Assembly: GCA_046351595.1 (NCBI GenBank)
Contig: JAXLYE010000008.1
Span: 618,822-682,821 of the forward strand
Length of the DNA stretch: 64,000 nt
Reading direction: 5' to 3'
Origin: JAXLYE01 sp046351595
GTDB taxonomy: Bacteria > Myxococcota_A > Polyangia > Palsa-1104 > JAEUJZ01
A program made the translations under genes and the position numbers. Position 1 is the stretch's first letter, and each line of letters begins with the position of its first letter. Below, one piece after another: positions 21,401 through 32,061 of this stretch. The notes below the pieces were generated by a model that was not told the origin of the DNA, ran no database searches, and saw only the letters and a program-made list of their open reading frames with translations.

Positions 21401-23500
21401 TCAGGCCGGCTGTGCGCCCGACTTCTGCGGCAGCCCCGCGCCCTGCCCGCCGCGCTGAGCGGGCCGCCGCAGCCGCTCGCGCAGCGACGGCAGGAAAAGC
21501 AGCACCACGACCGCCAGCTGCAGCAGCACGCCCTGCCAGCTGCCGTACAGCCCGAGCGCCGGCACGCCGCCCCAGGGCGCGCCGCCGATGAGGATCGGCG
21601 TGAAGCCGAGGTAGCCGCCCTCCTGCAGCGCGTGCACGCCGTTGCCGGTCATCGCCAGCGCCAAGAGCGCCAGCAGCACCGACGACGCCAGCATCACCGG
21701 CCGGGGGTTGAGCTTGCGGCCGATGCGGCCGACCAGCAGCACCACCCCGACCATGATCAGCGCGCCCAGCACCGCGCCGCCGAGCACCTGCTTGAAGCCG
21801 CCCGGCCCGGCGTTCAGCAGCAGCGTGCGGAAGAACAGCACCGTCTCCAGCGCCTCGCGGTACACGGCGAAGAACGACAGGCCGAGCAGCGCCGCCTTCT
21901 GGCCGGTGCCGACCTTGCCGCCCGCGGCCTCGACGTGGCGGCGCAGGAAGCCGAGCCAGCTGCGCGCCTCCTTGGCGCCGATCACCCAGTGCGTCATCGT
22001 GATCAGGATGCCGGCGGCGAGGAACGTCATGATCGCCTCGGCCAGCTCGCGCTGCGCGCCGCTGACCAGCGCGCCGACGAGGACGAAGGTCAAAAGGCCC
22101 GCCGGCACCGCCAGCATCCAGCCGTAGTGGACCAGCCGCGCCAGCTGCCCCTGCCCGCTCTTGCGCAAAAACGCCAGCAGCGCCGCGATCAAGAGCGCCA
22201 CCTCGAGCCCCTCGCGCAGCGCGATGGTCAGGGCCGCCAGAAACGCCGCCACCGGGCCCGCCGCCGCGGCGCCGCGCTCGGCCTCGTCGAGGAGCAGCCG
22301 CGCCGCCTGCACCTTGCGCGCGACCTCGGCCGCGCTGAACGCGCCGGGCTCCGCGCCCGTGGCCAGGCGCAGCGCCATGAACGCCTGCTCGATGCGCGGC
22401 ACCATCGCCGGCTGCTGCGTCTTGAGCGCCGCCTCGTGCGGCTCGATGCCGTCGAGGTAGGCGGCGATGCTGAGCTGGTGCGCGCGGCCGCGGTCGCCCT
22501 TGTCGGCGGCGGCTTGCAGCTCGGCGAGCAGCGACCGCGCCTTGTCGAAGCGGGTGCCGGCGGCCGCGCCGGTCGTCGCCGTCGCGAAGGGCGCGCGGGT
22601 CCGCAGGTAGACGAGCGCGCGCTCCTGCGCCGCCGGATCCAGGCCCGCCCGCTCAAGCTCCGCCGTGAGCTCCTGATCCGAGAGCTCGGCCAGGATCGCC
22701 GGGTCCGCGAGCCGCGCCACCGCCGGGGGCTGCGTCTCGGCCGCCGGCAGCGCCGACTCGGCCGCCGGCGTCCCGTGGCGCAGCGCGACGACGTAGAAGG
22801 CCAGGCTCCAGCGGTCGTGCGTCGGCAGCTGATCGAAGCTGACCATCGGGGTGCCGGGCACGCCGAAGGTCAGGGTGTGGAAGGCCAGCGCTGGCGCCAC
22901 CTGCGGCATGCGCTGCGCATCGTGGAACGAGACCGGCGGCGGCTTGAGCTGCTGCGCCATCGGCGTGTCGGCGCGTCCCGTTGCGCCGTGGCAGGTGGCG
23001 CAGGTGCTGCGGAAGATCTCGGCGGCGCGGCTCGCCGACGGCGGCGTGGTCGGCACCATGCGCAGCTGGAAGGCGTCCTTGAGCGTCTGGCGCGCGGCGC
23101 GGCAGCGGGCCTGCACCTCGGGCCCCGCGGCCTTGTCGTCGACGGCGGCCCGGACCGCGCGCAGCTGCTCGAGCAGCCGCCCGCGCGCCGCCTCGCCGCC
23201 CCCGCCTGGCCCCATCGGCACCGGCAGCGCCGCCGCCAGCTTCTGCGCCTCGTCGAGCAGGTTCTGCTGCTCGGCGTACTCGCTCTGCTCCAGGACCTTG
23301 CCGTCCTGCACCGCCTGCGGGTAGTCGGCGGCGACGTAGTCCACCAGCGCCGCCACCTGCTGCGTCTGGCGTGCCGTCACCGTCACCGACGGCGCCGTCG
23401 CCGTCGGTGCTGCCTCCTCGGCAGCCCGCGTCGAGACCGGCGCGGCAACGAGCCCGAGGGCGAGCAGCAGGCAGGCGCAATTGAAAATCGTTTTCAACAT
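21401..23500 (-). CDS. FTR1-family iron permease fused to a c-type cytochrome
   Basis: A 699-aa inner-membrane protein. A signal peptide (FNCACLLLALGLVAAP) is followed by a periplasmic part of ~400 residues with one heme c site, CATCH, near residue 166 (STCATCHGATGRADTPMAQQ, cytochrome c fold). The C-terminal ~280 residues form the seven-helix FTR1/EfeU permease, with both iron-binding motifs: REGLE near 429 and REALE near 548. The second is a conservative variant of REGLE. Known relatives import ferric iron after oxidation, so the tethered cytochrome probably handles electrons during uptake. ATG 23500 is preferred because a promoter and a Fur-like operator overlap the start; 23512 is an alternative. 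Confidence 0.9.
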   Translation of the reverse strand: MLKTIFNCACLLLALGLVAAPVSTRAAEEAAPTATAPSVTVTARQTQQVAALVDYVAADYPQAVQDGKVLEQSEYAEQQNLLDEAQKLAAALPVPMGPGGGGEAARGRLLEQLRAVRAAVDDKAAGPEVQARCRAARQTLKDAFQLRMVPTTPPSASRAAEIFRSTCATCHGATGRADTPMAQQLKPPPVSFHDAQRMPQVAPALAFHTLTFGVPGTPMVSFDQLPTHDRWSLAFYVVALRHGTPAAESALPAAETQPPAVARLADPAILAELSDQELTAELERAGLDPAAQERALVYLRTRAPFATATTGAAAGTRFDKARSLLAELQAAADKGDRGRAHQLSIAAYLDGIEPHEAALKTQQPAMVPRIEQAFMALRLATGAEPGAFSAAEVARKVQAARLLLDEAERGAAAAGPVAAFLAALTIALREGLEVALLIAALLAFLRKSGQGQLARLVHYGWMLAVPAGLLTFVLVGALVSGAQRELAEAIMTFLAAGILITMTHWVIGAKEARSWLGFLRRHVEAAGGKVGTGQKAALLGLSFFAVYREALETVLFFRTLLLNAGPGGFKQVLGGAVLGALIMVGVVLLVGRIGRKLNPRPVMLASSVLLALLALAMTGNGVHALQEGGYLGFTPILIGGAPWGGVPALGLYGSWQGVLLQLAVVVLLFLPSLRERLRRPAQRGGQGAGLPQKSGAQPA
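23481..23497. promoter_or_regulatory. Fur-box-like operator over the FTR1 start codons
   Basis: TTGAAAATCGTTTTCAA has perfect 7-bp arms around a 3-bp centre, close to the TGAAAATNNTTTTCA form of Fur sites. It covers codons 2-7 of the FTR1-cytochrome gene and lies just downstream of a candidate promoter, so a bound repressor would block initiation. Functional binding is inferred. Confidence 0.55.
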
Positions 23501-23507
23501 TGACTCC

Positions 23508-23536
23508 ATCATCGACGCCCGCTGTCGAGGTGTCAA
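23508..23536 (-). promoter_or_regulatory. Candidate sigma-70 type promoter for the FTR1-cytochrome gene
   Basis: On the minus strand TTGACA (23531-23536) is separated by 17 bp from GATGAT (23508-23513), which matches four of six bases of the -10 consensus. The predicted transcript would begin near 23501, almost at the ATG at 23500, so it would be leaderless or nearly so. Confidence 0.45.
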
Positions 23537-23617
23537 GCCGCCTGGTTCCGTCGGCAGCGGCGGCGTGACGAGGCCCTCGACAGCGGCCCGCGGCTCGGCC
23601 AGGATCGGCCCGAACCG

Positions 23618-24196
23618 ATGGCCCCCCCTCCCGGCGACAGCAAGAGCAAGAGCGACGGACCCAGCGGCAGCGGCAGCGGCAGCGGCAACGGCGGCGGCGG
23701 CGGCGCCAGCCCCGGGCGCGACAAGACCCCGGTCACGCCCGCCATCCGCGTGCTGCGGCAGAGCCGCGTCGACTTCACCGAGCACCTGTACAAGTACGAG
23801 GAGCACGGCGGCACCGCGGCGAGCGCCCGCGCCCTCGGTGTGGACGAGCACGCGGTCATCAAGACGCTGGTCATGGAGGACGAGGACCGGCGCCCGCTGC
23901 TCGTGCTGATGCACGGCGACCGCGAGGTTTCGACGAAGAACCTGGCGCGGCAGCTCGGCCGGCGCGCCATCCAGCCGTGCCGCCCCGACGTCGCCAGCAA
24001 GCACACCGGCTACCTCGTCGGCGGCACCTCGCCCTTCGGCACCCGCAGCGAGCTGCCGGTCTACATCGAGCAGTCGATCCTCGCGCTGCCGCGCATCTAT
24101 ATAAATGGCGGCAAGCGCGGCTTCCTGGTCAGCCTGGCGCCGGCGGAGCTCGTGCGGCTGCTCAAGCCGCAGCCGGTGCAGGTGGCCAACCCGTAA
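23618..24196 (+). CDS. ybaK: Cys-tRNA(Pro)/Cys-tRNA(Cys) deacylase, YbaK type
   Basis: A 192-aa protein. After a Gly/Ser-rich tail of ~35 residues comes the YbaK/EbsC domain: TPVTPAIRVLRQSRVDF, the catalytic-lysine region ALGVDEHAVIKTLVM, and GTSPFGTRSELPVYIE, all characteristic. YbaK removes cysteine mischarged on tRNA-Pro by prolyl-tRNA synthetase. This fits the presence of proS 6 kb away in the window, though the two are not in one operon. Confidence 0.93.
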   Translation: MAPPPGDSKSKSDGPSGSGSGSGNGGGGGASPGRDKTPVTPAIRVLRQSRVDFTEHLYKYEEHGGTAASARALGVDEHAVIKTLVMEDEDRRPLLVLMHGDREVSTKNLARQLGRRAIQPCRPDVASKHTGYLVGGTSPFGTRSELPVYIEQSILALPRIYINGGKRGFLVSLAPAELVRLLKPQPVQVANP

Positions 24197-24247
24197 CGCC
24201 CGACGGACCGGCCCCACGCGGAGCCAGCAGCGCGGCCAGCAGCGCGG

Positions 24248-25612
24248 CTACGCCAGCACCAGCCCGTCGCGGAACAGCCGCCGCGTCCAGCGCCAGTACA
24301 AAAGCGCCCACAGCAGGCTGCAGGCCGACATGCCGGCCATGGCCAGGCGCGGGTTGACGCGGTCAGCCAGCACGCCCGCGACCACGCTCGACACCGACAG
24401 GATCAGCGTCAGCAGCCCGTACTCGACGGCGAGGATGCGACCGCGCAGGTGATCGGGCACCGTCGCCTGCAGCCCGTAGGTCGAGGCCTGCCACAGCGCG
24501 CCGCCGCCCATGTGGGCCAGCGTCAGCGCCACCATGCCCAGCGCCATCGACGAGCTCAGCGACAGCCCGAGGTAGCCGAGCCCGAACAGCGCCACGCACG
24601 GCGCGATGGCCCGCACCCGCTGGTCCGCCCGATCGACCAGCGCCGCCAGCACGAACGGCCCGATCAGGGCGCCCAGCCCGCGCCCGATCAGCAGGTACGA
24701 GATGCCGCTCGCCCCGCCCGCGAGCACCTTCTGCCCGAAGATGCCGATCAGCGCGATCATGCCGGCGCCGATGCCGTGGCCGGCCTTGGACAGGAGCAGC
24801 GCCAGCACCTGCGGGCGGCCGCGCGCAAACTCCGTGGTCTCGCGCAGCGACTCGCGCAGCGACACGTGCGGCCGCGTGCCCGGCGCCTCCTCCGAGAACG
24901 GCACCCGGACCAGCGAGACCAACAGCGCCGAGAGCGCGAAGGAAGCGGCGTTGGTCACAAAAGCGGCGGTGCGGCCGAGCTCCATCGTGACCACGCCGCC
25001 GAGCGCCGCGCCGATCACCATCATCGTCCCCCACACCGAGCCGAGCAGGGTGTTGGCGCGGCCGAGGTCCTCGCGCGAGACGACGTTGGGCAGCGCCGCC
25101 TGCGCCGCCGGATCGAAGTACGCCTCGCCGAGCGAGATCAGCACCACGCCCAGGTAGGCCAGCGGCAGCCGCGCCGGCGTCGTCGCCAACAGCGGCAAGA
25201 GCGCAGCCCCCGCGCGCACCAGATCGACGACGATCATCAGCTTCTTGCGATCCATGCGATCGGCCAGCCGCCCAGCCCACGGCGTCACCAGGAACACCGG
25301 CAGGTTCATGCACAGGTTCACCAGCGAGGCCAGCGTCGCCATGCCGGTCAGCCCGAGCACCAGGTCGAGCAGCGCCACCGTCAGGAACCAGTCGCCCGCC
25401 AGGCTGATCATGGTGGCCAGGAAGAGCAGCCGGAACTCGCGGTTGCGGCGCAGGAGGCCCAGGTAGCTGCCGCCCACCGGGCGCGGGTCGGGCGCGCGCG
25501 ACGGACGCGCCGGGTCCGACGGGTCCGACGGGTCCGACGGGTCCGACGGGTCCGACGGACGCGCCGGGTCCGACGCGGCGGCCTCCGGGCTCTGGGCAGA
25601 CGGGGGAGACAT
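24248..25612 (-). CDS. MFS transporter (MFS_3 / enterobactin-exporter-like)
   Basis: A 454-aa inner-membrane major-facilitator protein with about 12 membrane segments. The family loop motif GRLADRMDRKKLM lies between helices 2 and 3. The pattern NREFRLLFLATMISLAGDWF at the start of helix 1 is typical of the MFS_3/EntS-like branch, which exports small molecules such as siderophores. The N-terminal ~45 residues are a cytoplasmic Asp-Pro-Ser repeat tail encoded by a 9-bp tandem repeat. ATG 25612 gives the expected N-terminus. Substrate is unknown; its position beside an iron permease is suggestive only. Confidence 0.88.
   Translation of the reverse strand: MSPPSAQSPEAAASDPARPSDPSDPSDPSDPSDPARPSRAPDPRPVGGSYLGLLRRNREFRLLFLATMISLAGDWFLTVALLDLVLGLTGMATLASLVNLCMNLPVFLVTPWAGRLADRMDRKKLMIVVDLVRAGAALLPLLATTPARLPLAYLGVVLISLGEAYFDPAAQAALPNVVSREDLGRANTLLGSVWGTMMVIGAALGGVVTMELGRTAAFVTNAASFALSALLVSLVRVPFSEEAPGTRPHVSLRESLRETTEFARGRPQVLALLLSKAGHGIGAGMIALIGIFGQKVLAGGASGISYLLIGRGLGALIGPFVLAALVDRADQRVRAIAPCVALFGLGYLGLSLSSSMALGMVALTLAHMGGGALWQASTYGLQATVPDHLRGRILAVEYGLLTLILSVSSVVAGVLADRVNPRLAMAGMSACSLLWALLYWRWTRRLFRDGLVLA
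25512..25556. repeat. 9-bp tandem repeat, five exact copies
   Basis: GGGTCCGAC is repeated five times, in frame, encoding Asp-Pro-Ser (minus strand) in the N-terminal tail of the MFS transporter. Confidence 0.95.
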
Positions 25613-25967
25613 TCGGTTGCATAGCCTAACACTCGCTCGGGCCCCGGGTTCGGCCGGCCGTAGGGCGTTGCCCGCTGCCGCGATGGTTCCCGTCGCTGCG
25701 GACCGCGGAGGCCGGCCGCGCAGGCGCTCCCCGGGCGCCGTGTAGCGCGCCACGCCGAGCGCCAGATCACGCGATCGGGGAGTCCGCTCGCCCCCGCGCC
25801 GCGAGGCGCGCCAGCCCGACCACGGAGCCCGCAGAGCCCGCGCAGCCCGCGCGCGGCCGGAGCCGGACCAGGCTGCAAAAGCTCGCGCAGCGGACGTGCA
25901 GTTCTCGAGAGAAAACAGCGCTTGCGATGCCTGAATTACTGCTCCAAACTGCGCACTAGAAAGACGC
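25613..25967. other. Divergent intergenic region, no gene seen
   Basis: 355 bp between the MFS gene and the APC permease gene. The right part is less GC-rich and holds the inverted repeat TTCTC-GA-GAGAA at 25902-25913, a possible operator. Nothing else is recognisable. Confidence 0.4.
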
Positions 25968-27605
25968 ATGAAACACTTCGAATCGGCTGCAACGCCAAGA
26001 CTCGTTCGTGCTTCTCGCAAGGCCCGCGCAGGCAGCTCGCCCGTCGGCGCCCGCCCTCGCACCCTCCGCCTGATCGGCGAGAGTGAACAGAGTCCAGCCG
26101 GTTCGAAACAGAGTCCCAGCGCCACGGTGCAGCCGGCCCCCAAGCGGCCGGCCATGAACCTCCTGGCGCTGGTGGCCGCGACCTTCTTCGTCGTCTCGGG
26201 AGGCCCCTACGGTCTCGAGGAGATCGTGTCGAGCCACGGCTACCGGCACACCCTGATCCTGCTGTGCCTGGTGCCGCTCGTGTGGAGCCTGCCGACCGCG
26301 CTCCTGGTCGGCGAGCTGGCGAGCGCGCTGCCGAAAGAAGGCGGCTTCTACGCCTGGACGCAGCGCGCGCTCGGCCCGTTCTGGGGCGTGCAGCAGGCGT
26401 GGATGTCGCTGGCCATGAGCCTGTTCGACATGGCCATCTACCCGACGCTGCTGGTGACCTACCTGGGGCGGCTGTTCCCGGCGCTCGCGGACACCTCGCT
26501 GGGCACGCCCGGCTGGTGGGCCGGCTTCGCCATGATCGCGCTGTCCGTGTTCTGGAACATCCGCGGCAGCCGCGCGGTCGGCTACGCCAGCCTGGTGCTG
26601 GGCGCGGCGCTGCTGCTGCCGTTCGTCGCCATGCTCGGCGCGACGCTGCTTGGCTTCGGCCCGGTCAGCAACGCCGAGGCGTTCGCGCTTTTGTCCGCGC
26701 CGGCCCCGCACGACCACAACGGCCTGTCGGGCGCGCCGCTGTGGATCGGCGGCGTGATGCTGTGCATGTGGAACTACATGGGCTGGGAGTTCGCCTCGAC
26801 CGTCGCCAGCGAGGTCGAGCGCCCGCAGCGCACCTACCCCAAGGCGATGATCGTGACGGTCATCCTGGTCGCGGCCTGCTACGTGCTGCCGATCTTGGCG
26901 GCCACCAAGAGCGGCCTGCCCGCGACCGCGTGGACCACCGGCAGCTGGGTCGACGTCGGCCGGCGCCTCGGCGGCGAGCCCATGGCCTGGGCGGTCGGCA
27001 TCGGCGGCGCGCTGTGCGGCCTGGGCATGTTCAACGTGCTGGTGATGAGCTACTCGCGCCTGCCGGTGGCGCTGGCCCACGACGGCTTCCTGCCGCGCTG
27101 GATCGGCTACCGCAGCCCCAAGAGCGGCGCGCCGACCTACGCCATCCTGCTCGCCGCGGTGCTGTACGCCGCGTGCATGGGCCTGGGCTTCCGCCGCCTC
27201 GTCGAGATCGACGTGATGCTGTATGGAGCGGTGCTGCTGCTCGAGTTCCTGGCGCTCATCGTGCTGCGCATCCGCGAGCCGCAGCTCGCCCGCCCCTTCC
27301 GCATCCCGGGCGGCGTGCCGGCGCTCGTCCTGCTGGCGCTCCTGCCGATGTCGCTGCTCGGCTCGGCGCTGTGGTTCAACCGCTACGACCCGGGCATGTG
27401 GGGCCTGTCGTCGCTGCAGATCGGCTTCGGCGTGCTGCTGCTCGGGCCGGCGCTGTACCTCTTGGTGCGGCTCCTGCGCAGCCGCGCCGGGTGGCTCGAG
27501 CGCGAGCCCGCCCGCCGCGAAACCGCCCCCGAAACCGGCCGAGAGCTCGAGCTCGGGCCCGTCGCCGTCGACGCCAGCAACCCCGCCATCGTTCCTTCGC
27601 CCTGA
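25968..27605 (+). CDS. APC-superfamily amino acid/polyamine permease
   Basis: A membrane permease of the amino acid-polyamine-organocation superfamily with ~12 helices. The first helix carries ALVAATFFVVSGGPYGLEE, where the helix-breaking SGGPYG motif forms the substrate site. The loops LPKEGGFYAWTQRALGPFWG and GWEFASTVASEVERPQRTYP are also characteristic, resembling plant and bacterial polyamine/amino-acid uptake proteins. The ATG at 25968 gives a 62-residue basic leader before helix 1, which is long; GTG at 26127 or ATG at 26154 are alternative starts. The substrate cannot be told. The C-terminal tail is charged and low in complexity. Confidence 0.87.
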   Translation: MKHFESAATPRLVRASRKARAGSSPVGARPRTLRLIGESEQSPAGSKQSPSATVQPAPKRPAMNLLALVAATFFVVSGGPYGLEEIVSSHGYRHTLILLCLVPLVWSLPTALLVGELASALPKEGGFYAWTQRALGPFWGVQQAWMSLAMSLFDMAIYPTLLVTYLGRLFPALADTSLGTPGWWAGFAMIALSVFWNIRGSRAVGYASLVLGAALLLPFVAMLGATLLGFGPVSNAEAFALLSAPAPHDHNGLSGAPLWIGGVMLCMWNYMGWEFASTVASEVERPQRTYPKAMIVTVILVAACYVLPILAATKSGLPATAWTTGSWVDVGRRLGGEPMAWAVGIGGALCGLGMFNVLVMSYSRLPVALAHDGFLPRWIGYRSPKSGAPTYAILLAAVLYAACMGLGFRRLVEIDVMLYGAVLLLEFLALIVLRIREPQLARPFRIPGGVPALVLLALLPMSLLGSALWFNRYDPGMWGLSSLQIGFGVLLLGPALYLLVRLLRSRAGWLEREPARRETAPETGRELELGPVAVDASNPAIVPSP

Positions 27606-27750
27606 GCGGGCTGTGGCCCTCGCCCTCAGTGGCTTCCGCCTTCGCCCTTTCCGGCTTCCGTCCTCGCCTGAGCGGACTTTGGACTCGCCCTGAACCGACT
27701 ACGACGCGCCCCCTGAGCCGGACGTCCCGCGCCCTGACTCGGGCGTCAGC
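27597..27750. repeat. Degenerate 22-bp tandem repeat, about seven copies
   Basis: A motif of the form TCGCCCTGAGCGG recurs at about 27597, 27620, 27642, 27664, 27685, 27706 and 27728, a spacing of 21-23 bp. It begins in the last codons of the APC gene and fills most of the gap before the VWA gene. The unit is not a multiple of three, so it is not protein-driven. Confidence 0.7.
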
Positions 27751-27832
27751 CCCCTTCCCTACGTTCACTCGTCCGCCGCGCAGTCTGGCGGCGGCCTTCC
27801 TGGCCGCTTGGGCCGAGCCGAGGTGACTGACC

Positions 27833-30223
<2,391 letters not shown>

Positions 30224-30235
30224 GCACCTGAGGCG

Positions 30236-30560
30236 GAGCGGTCCGCCCGCGGGCGGAGCCGTCCCCCGCGGGGCGAGCCGTCCCCCCGCGGGGGGAGCCG
30301 TGCGCCCGCGGGCGGGCGGGCGTCCTCCACGCCGTGCGCGCGTCCGCCCTGACCCGGTACGCCATGCCCCCCGGGGTGCACCGCTCCCGCCCCCGGCGGC
30401 GCCGCTCCCGACCCCGGGGGCACCGGTCCCGCCCGCGGGGGGACGCGGCCCCCCCCATGCGTCGGGCCGATGGACTGGGAAGGTGCGCGCCATCCCCCCG
30501 CGGAGGGCCGCCTCCGCCCGCGGGGGCAGCGCTCCGCCCGCGGGGGATCGCCCTCCGCCC
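30236..30560. repeat. Decaying arrays of ~20-bp GC-palindrome units
   Basis: Directly after the VWA gene, 30236-30314 holds four units of 19-20 bp starting GAGC(C/G)G and each containing a CCCGCGGG-type palindrome. Near 30378-30440 three further 21-bp units have CCCCCGG/CCCCGGGG cores, and 30505-30560 has two to three more with CCGCCCGCGGGGG. Each unit could fold as a small hairpin. There are no spacers or constant lengths as in CRISPR, and no gene is supported between 30224 and 30738. Confidence 0.65.
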
Positions 30561-30589
30561 TGGCGCCGCACGGCGCGGACGCCGGGGGG

Positions 30590-30652
30590 GATGTCACGGA
30601 CTCTGGGGCGGATGCCACGGACTCTGGGGCGGATGCCACGGACTCTGGGGGG
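30590..30652. repeat. 21-bp tandem repeat, three copies
   Basis: Three nearly identical 21-bp units, each containing CACGGACTCTGGGG, start at 30590, 30611 and 30632. They are separated by about 90 bp from the RidA start and are noncoding as far as I can see. Confidence 0.9.
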
Positions 30653-30738
30653 CGGGCCATCCCCCCGGGAGCGGGCGTGCTCCCCCGGCGGGAGCGGATC
30701 CCTTGCCCGGGCGCGGCGGGTCGTAGTATCGCCGTGCC

Positions 30739-31173
30739 ATGGCGACCCTCACCCTGATCCAGCCGGAAGGCTGGCTCCCGCCCCGCGGCTTCTCCAACGG
30801 CGTCCTCGCCCCGCCCGGCCGGCGCCTGCTCGCCGTCGCCGGGCAGATCGGCTGGGACGCGACCGGCCGCTTCGTGCGCCCCGCCGCCGAGGCCGGCCAG
30901 CCCGCCGAGGACGCCTTCGTCACCCAGTTCCGCCAGGCGCTCGACAACGTCGCCCAGGTGGTGCGCGCCGCCGGCGGCGAGGTGACCGACGTCCTGTCGC
31001 TGCGCATCTACGTGCTCGACAAGCACCGCTACCTCGCCCACGGCCGCGCCGTCGGCGCCGCCTACCGCTCGGTCTTCGGCCGCCACTTCCCGGCGATGGC
31101 GCTGGTCCAGGTCGCGGCCCTGGTCGAGGATGAGGCGCTCGTCGAGATCGAGGCGCTGGCCGCCCTCGCCTAG
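30739..31173 (+). CDS. RidA/YjgF family protein
   Basis: A 144-aa protein of the RidA family, a small trimeric fold whose best-known member deaminates reactive enamines/imines. Seen: LLAVAGQIGWDATG, FRQALDNVAQVVRAAGG and VTDVLSLRIYVLD, then FPAMALVQVAALVEDEALVEIEA at the end. The imine-deaminase arginine of the archetype (in the R-x-C-V/A-x-V segment) is replaced, since that segment reads PAMALVQVAAL. It is therefore probably a different subgroup. It heads a tight operon with an enoyl-CoA hydratase-like and an acyl-CoA dehydrogenase gene, an arrangement seen in aromatic-acid or aminobenzoyl-CoA degradation clusters. Confidence 0.88.
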   Translation: MATLTLIQPEGWLPPRGFSNGVLAPPGRRLLAVAGQIGWDATGRFVRPAAEAGQPAEDAFVTQFRQALDNVAQVVRAAGGEVTDVLSLRIYVLDKHRYLAHGRAVGAAYRSVFGRHFPAMALVQVAALVEDEALVEIEALAALA

Positions 31174-31251
31174 CCCGTGCCGCCCGCCGCGCCCGCGACC
31201 CGGGCCCGGCCGGACGTGCGCCGCATGCCCTTCGCAAAGGACGCACCGAAC

Positions 31252-32058
31252 ATGCTCGCCCCCAAGACCTTCCGCGCCCAGATCGACGACGGCGTCGCCA
31301 CGCTGACGCTCGACCGCCCCGAGCAGCTCAACGCCCTGACCTTCGAGGTCTACCGCGAGCTCACCGACACGATGCGCGCGCTGCGCGACGACAGATACAA
31401 GGACATCCGGGCCATCGTGCTCACCGGCGAGGGCCGCGGCTTCTGCTCGGGCGGCAGCGTGCACGAGATCATCGGCCCGCTGCTCAAGCTGAAGGCGCCG
31501 GAGCTCCTGGCCTTCACGCGCATGACCGGGGAGCTTGTCGGCAACATCCGCGCGCTGCCGAAGCCCGTGGTCGCGGCGATCAACGGCGTGGCCGCGGGCG
31601 CCGGCGCCGTCATCGCGCTGGCCTGCGACCTGCGCGTCGCCGCCGAGGCCGCGAAGATCGCGTTCCTGTTCGTGCGCGTCGGGCTGGCCGGCGCGGACAT
31701 GGGCGCGGCGTGGCTGTTGCCGCGCATCGTCGGCACCGGGCGCGCGACCGAGCTCTTGATGCTGGGCGAGGCGGTGACCGCGCCGGCGGCGCTCGGCATG
31801 GGCCTGTTCAACCGCGTGGTGCCCGACGCCGCGGCGGCGCGCACCGAGGCGCTGGCGCTGGCGCGCAAGCTGGCCGACGGCCCGAGCTTCGCCCTGGGCA
31901 TGACCAAGACGATGCTGAACCACGAGTGGCACATGCCGCTGGAGCAGGCGCTGGAGGCCGAGGCGCAGGCGCAGCAGATCTGCATGCACACCGAGGACTT
32001 CCACGAGGCCTACCACGCCTTCGTCGAGAAGCGCCCGGCGCGCTTCAAGGGGCGCTAG
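31252..32058 (+). CDS. Enoyl-CoA hydratase/isomerase family protein
   Basis: A 268-aa crotonase-fold protein. ATG 31252 is chosen because AAGGA lies upstream; GTG 31177 would add 25 residues. Seen: TLTLDRPEQLNALT, the oxyanion-hole strand FCSGGSVHEI, and NGVAAGAGAVIALACDLRVA. Both glutamates of the classical hydratase are absent: the position of GGGCEL reads AGAGAVI and that of QPEI reads FLFVRV. An aspartate occurs in VGLAGADMGAAWLLPRIVG, as in some isomerase-type members. The reaction is therefore better stated as a CoA-thioester lyase or isomerase of unknown specificity. It lies between RidA and the acyl-CoA dehydrogenase, 3 bp from the latter. Confidence 0.85.
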   Translation: MLAPKTFRAQIDDGVATLTLDRPEQLNALTFEVYRELTDTMRALRDDRYKDIRAIVLTGEGRGFCSGGSVHEIIGPLLKLKAPELLAFTRMTGELVGNIRALPKPVVAAINGVAAGAGAVIALACDLRVAAEAAKIAFLFVRVGLAGADMGAAWLLPRIVGTGRATELLMLGEAVTAPAALGMGLFNRVVPDAAAARTEALALARKLADGPSFALGMTKTMLNHEWHMPLEQALEAEAQAQQICMHTEDFHEAYHAFVEKRPARFKGR

Positions 32059-32061
32059 CGC

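Noticed and set aside
30236..30560. Single rho-independent terminator
   Set aside because: The palindromes lack T runs and recur many times, so they are better listed as repeats, although they may still impede transcription.
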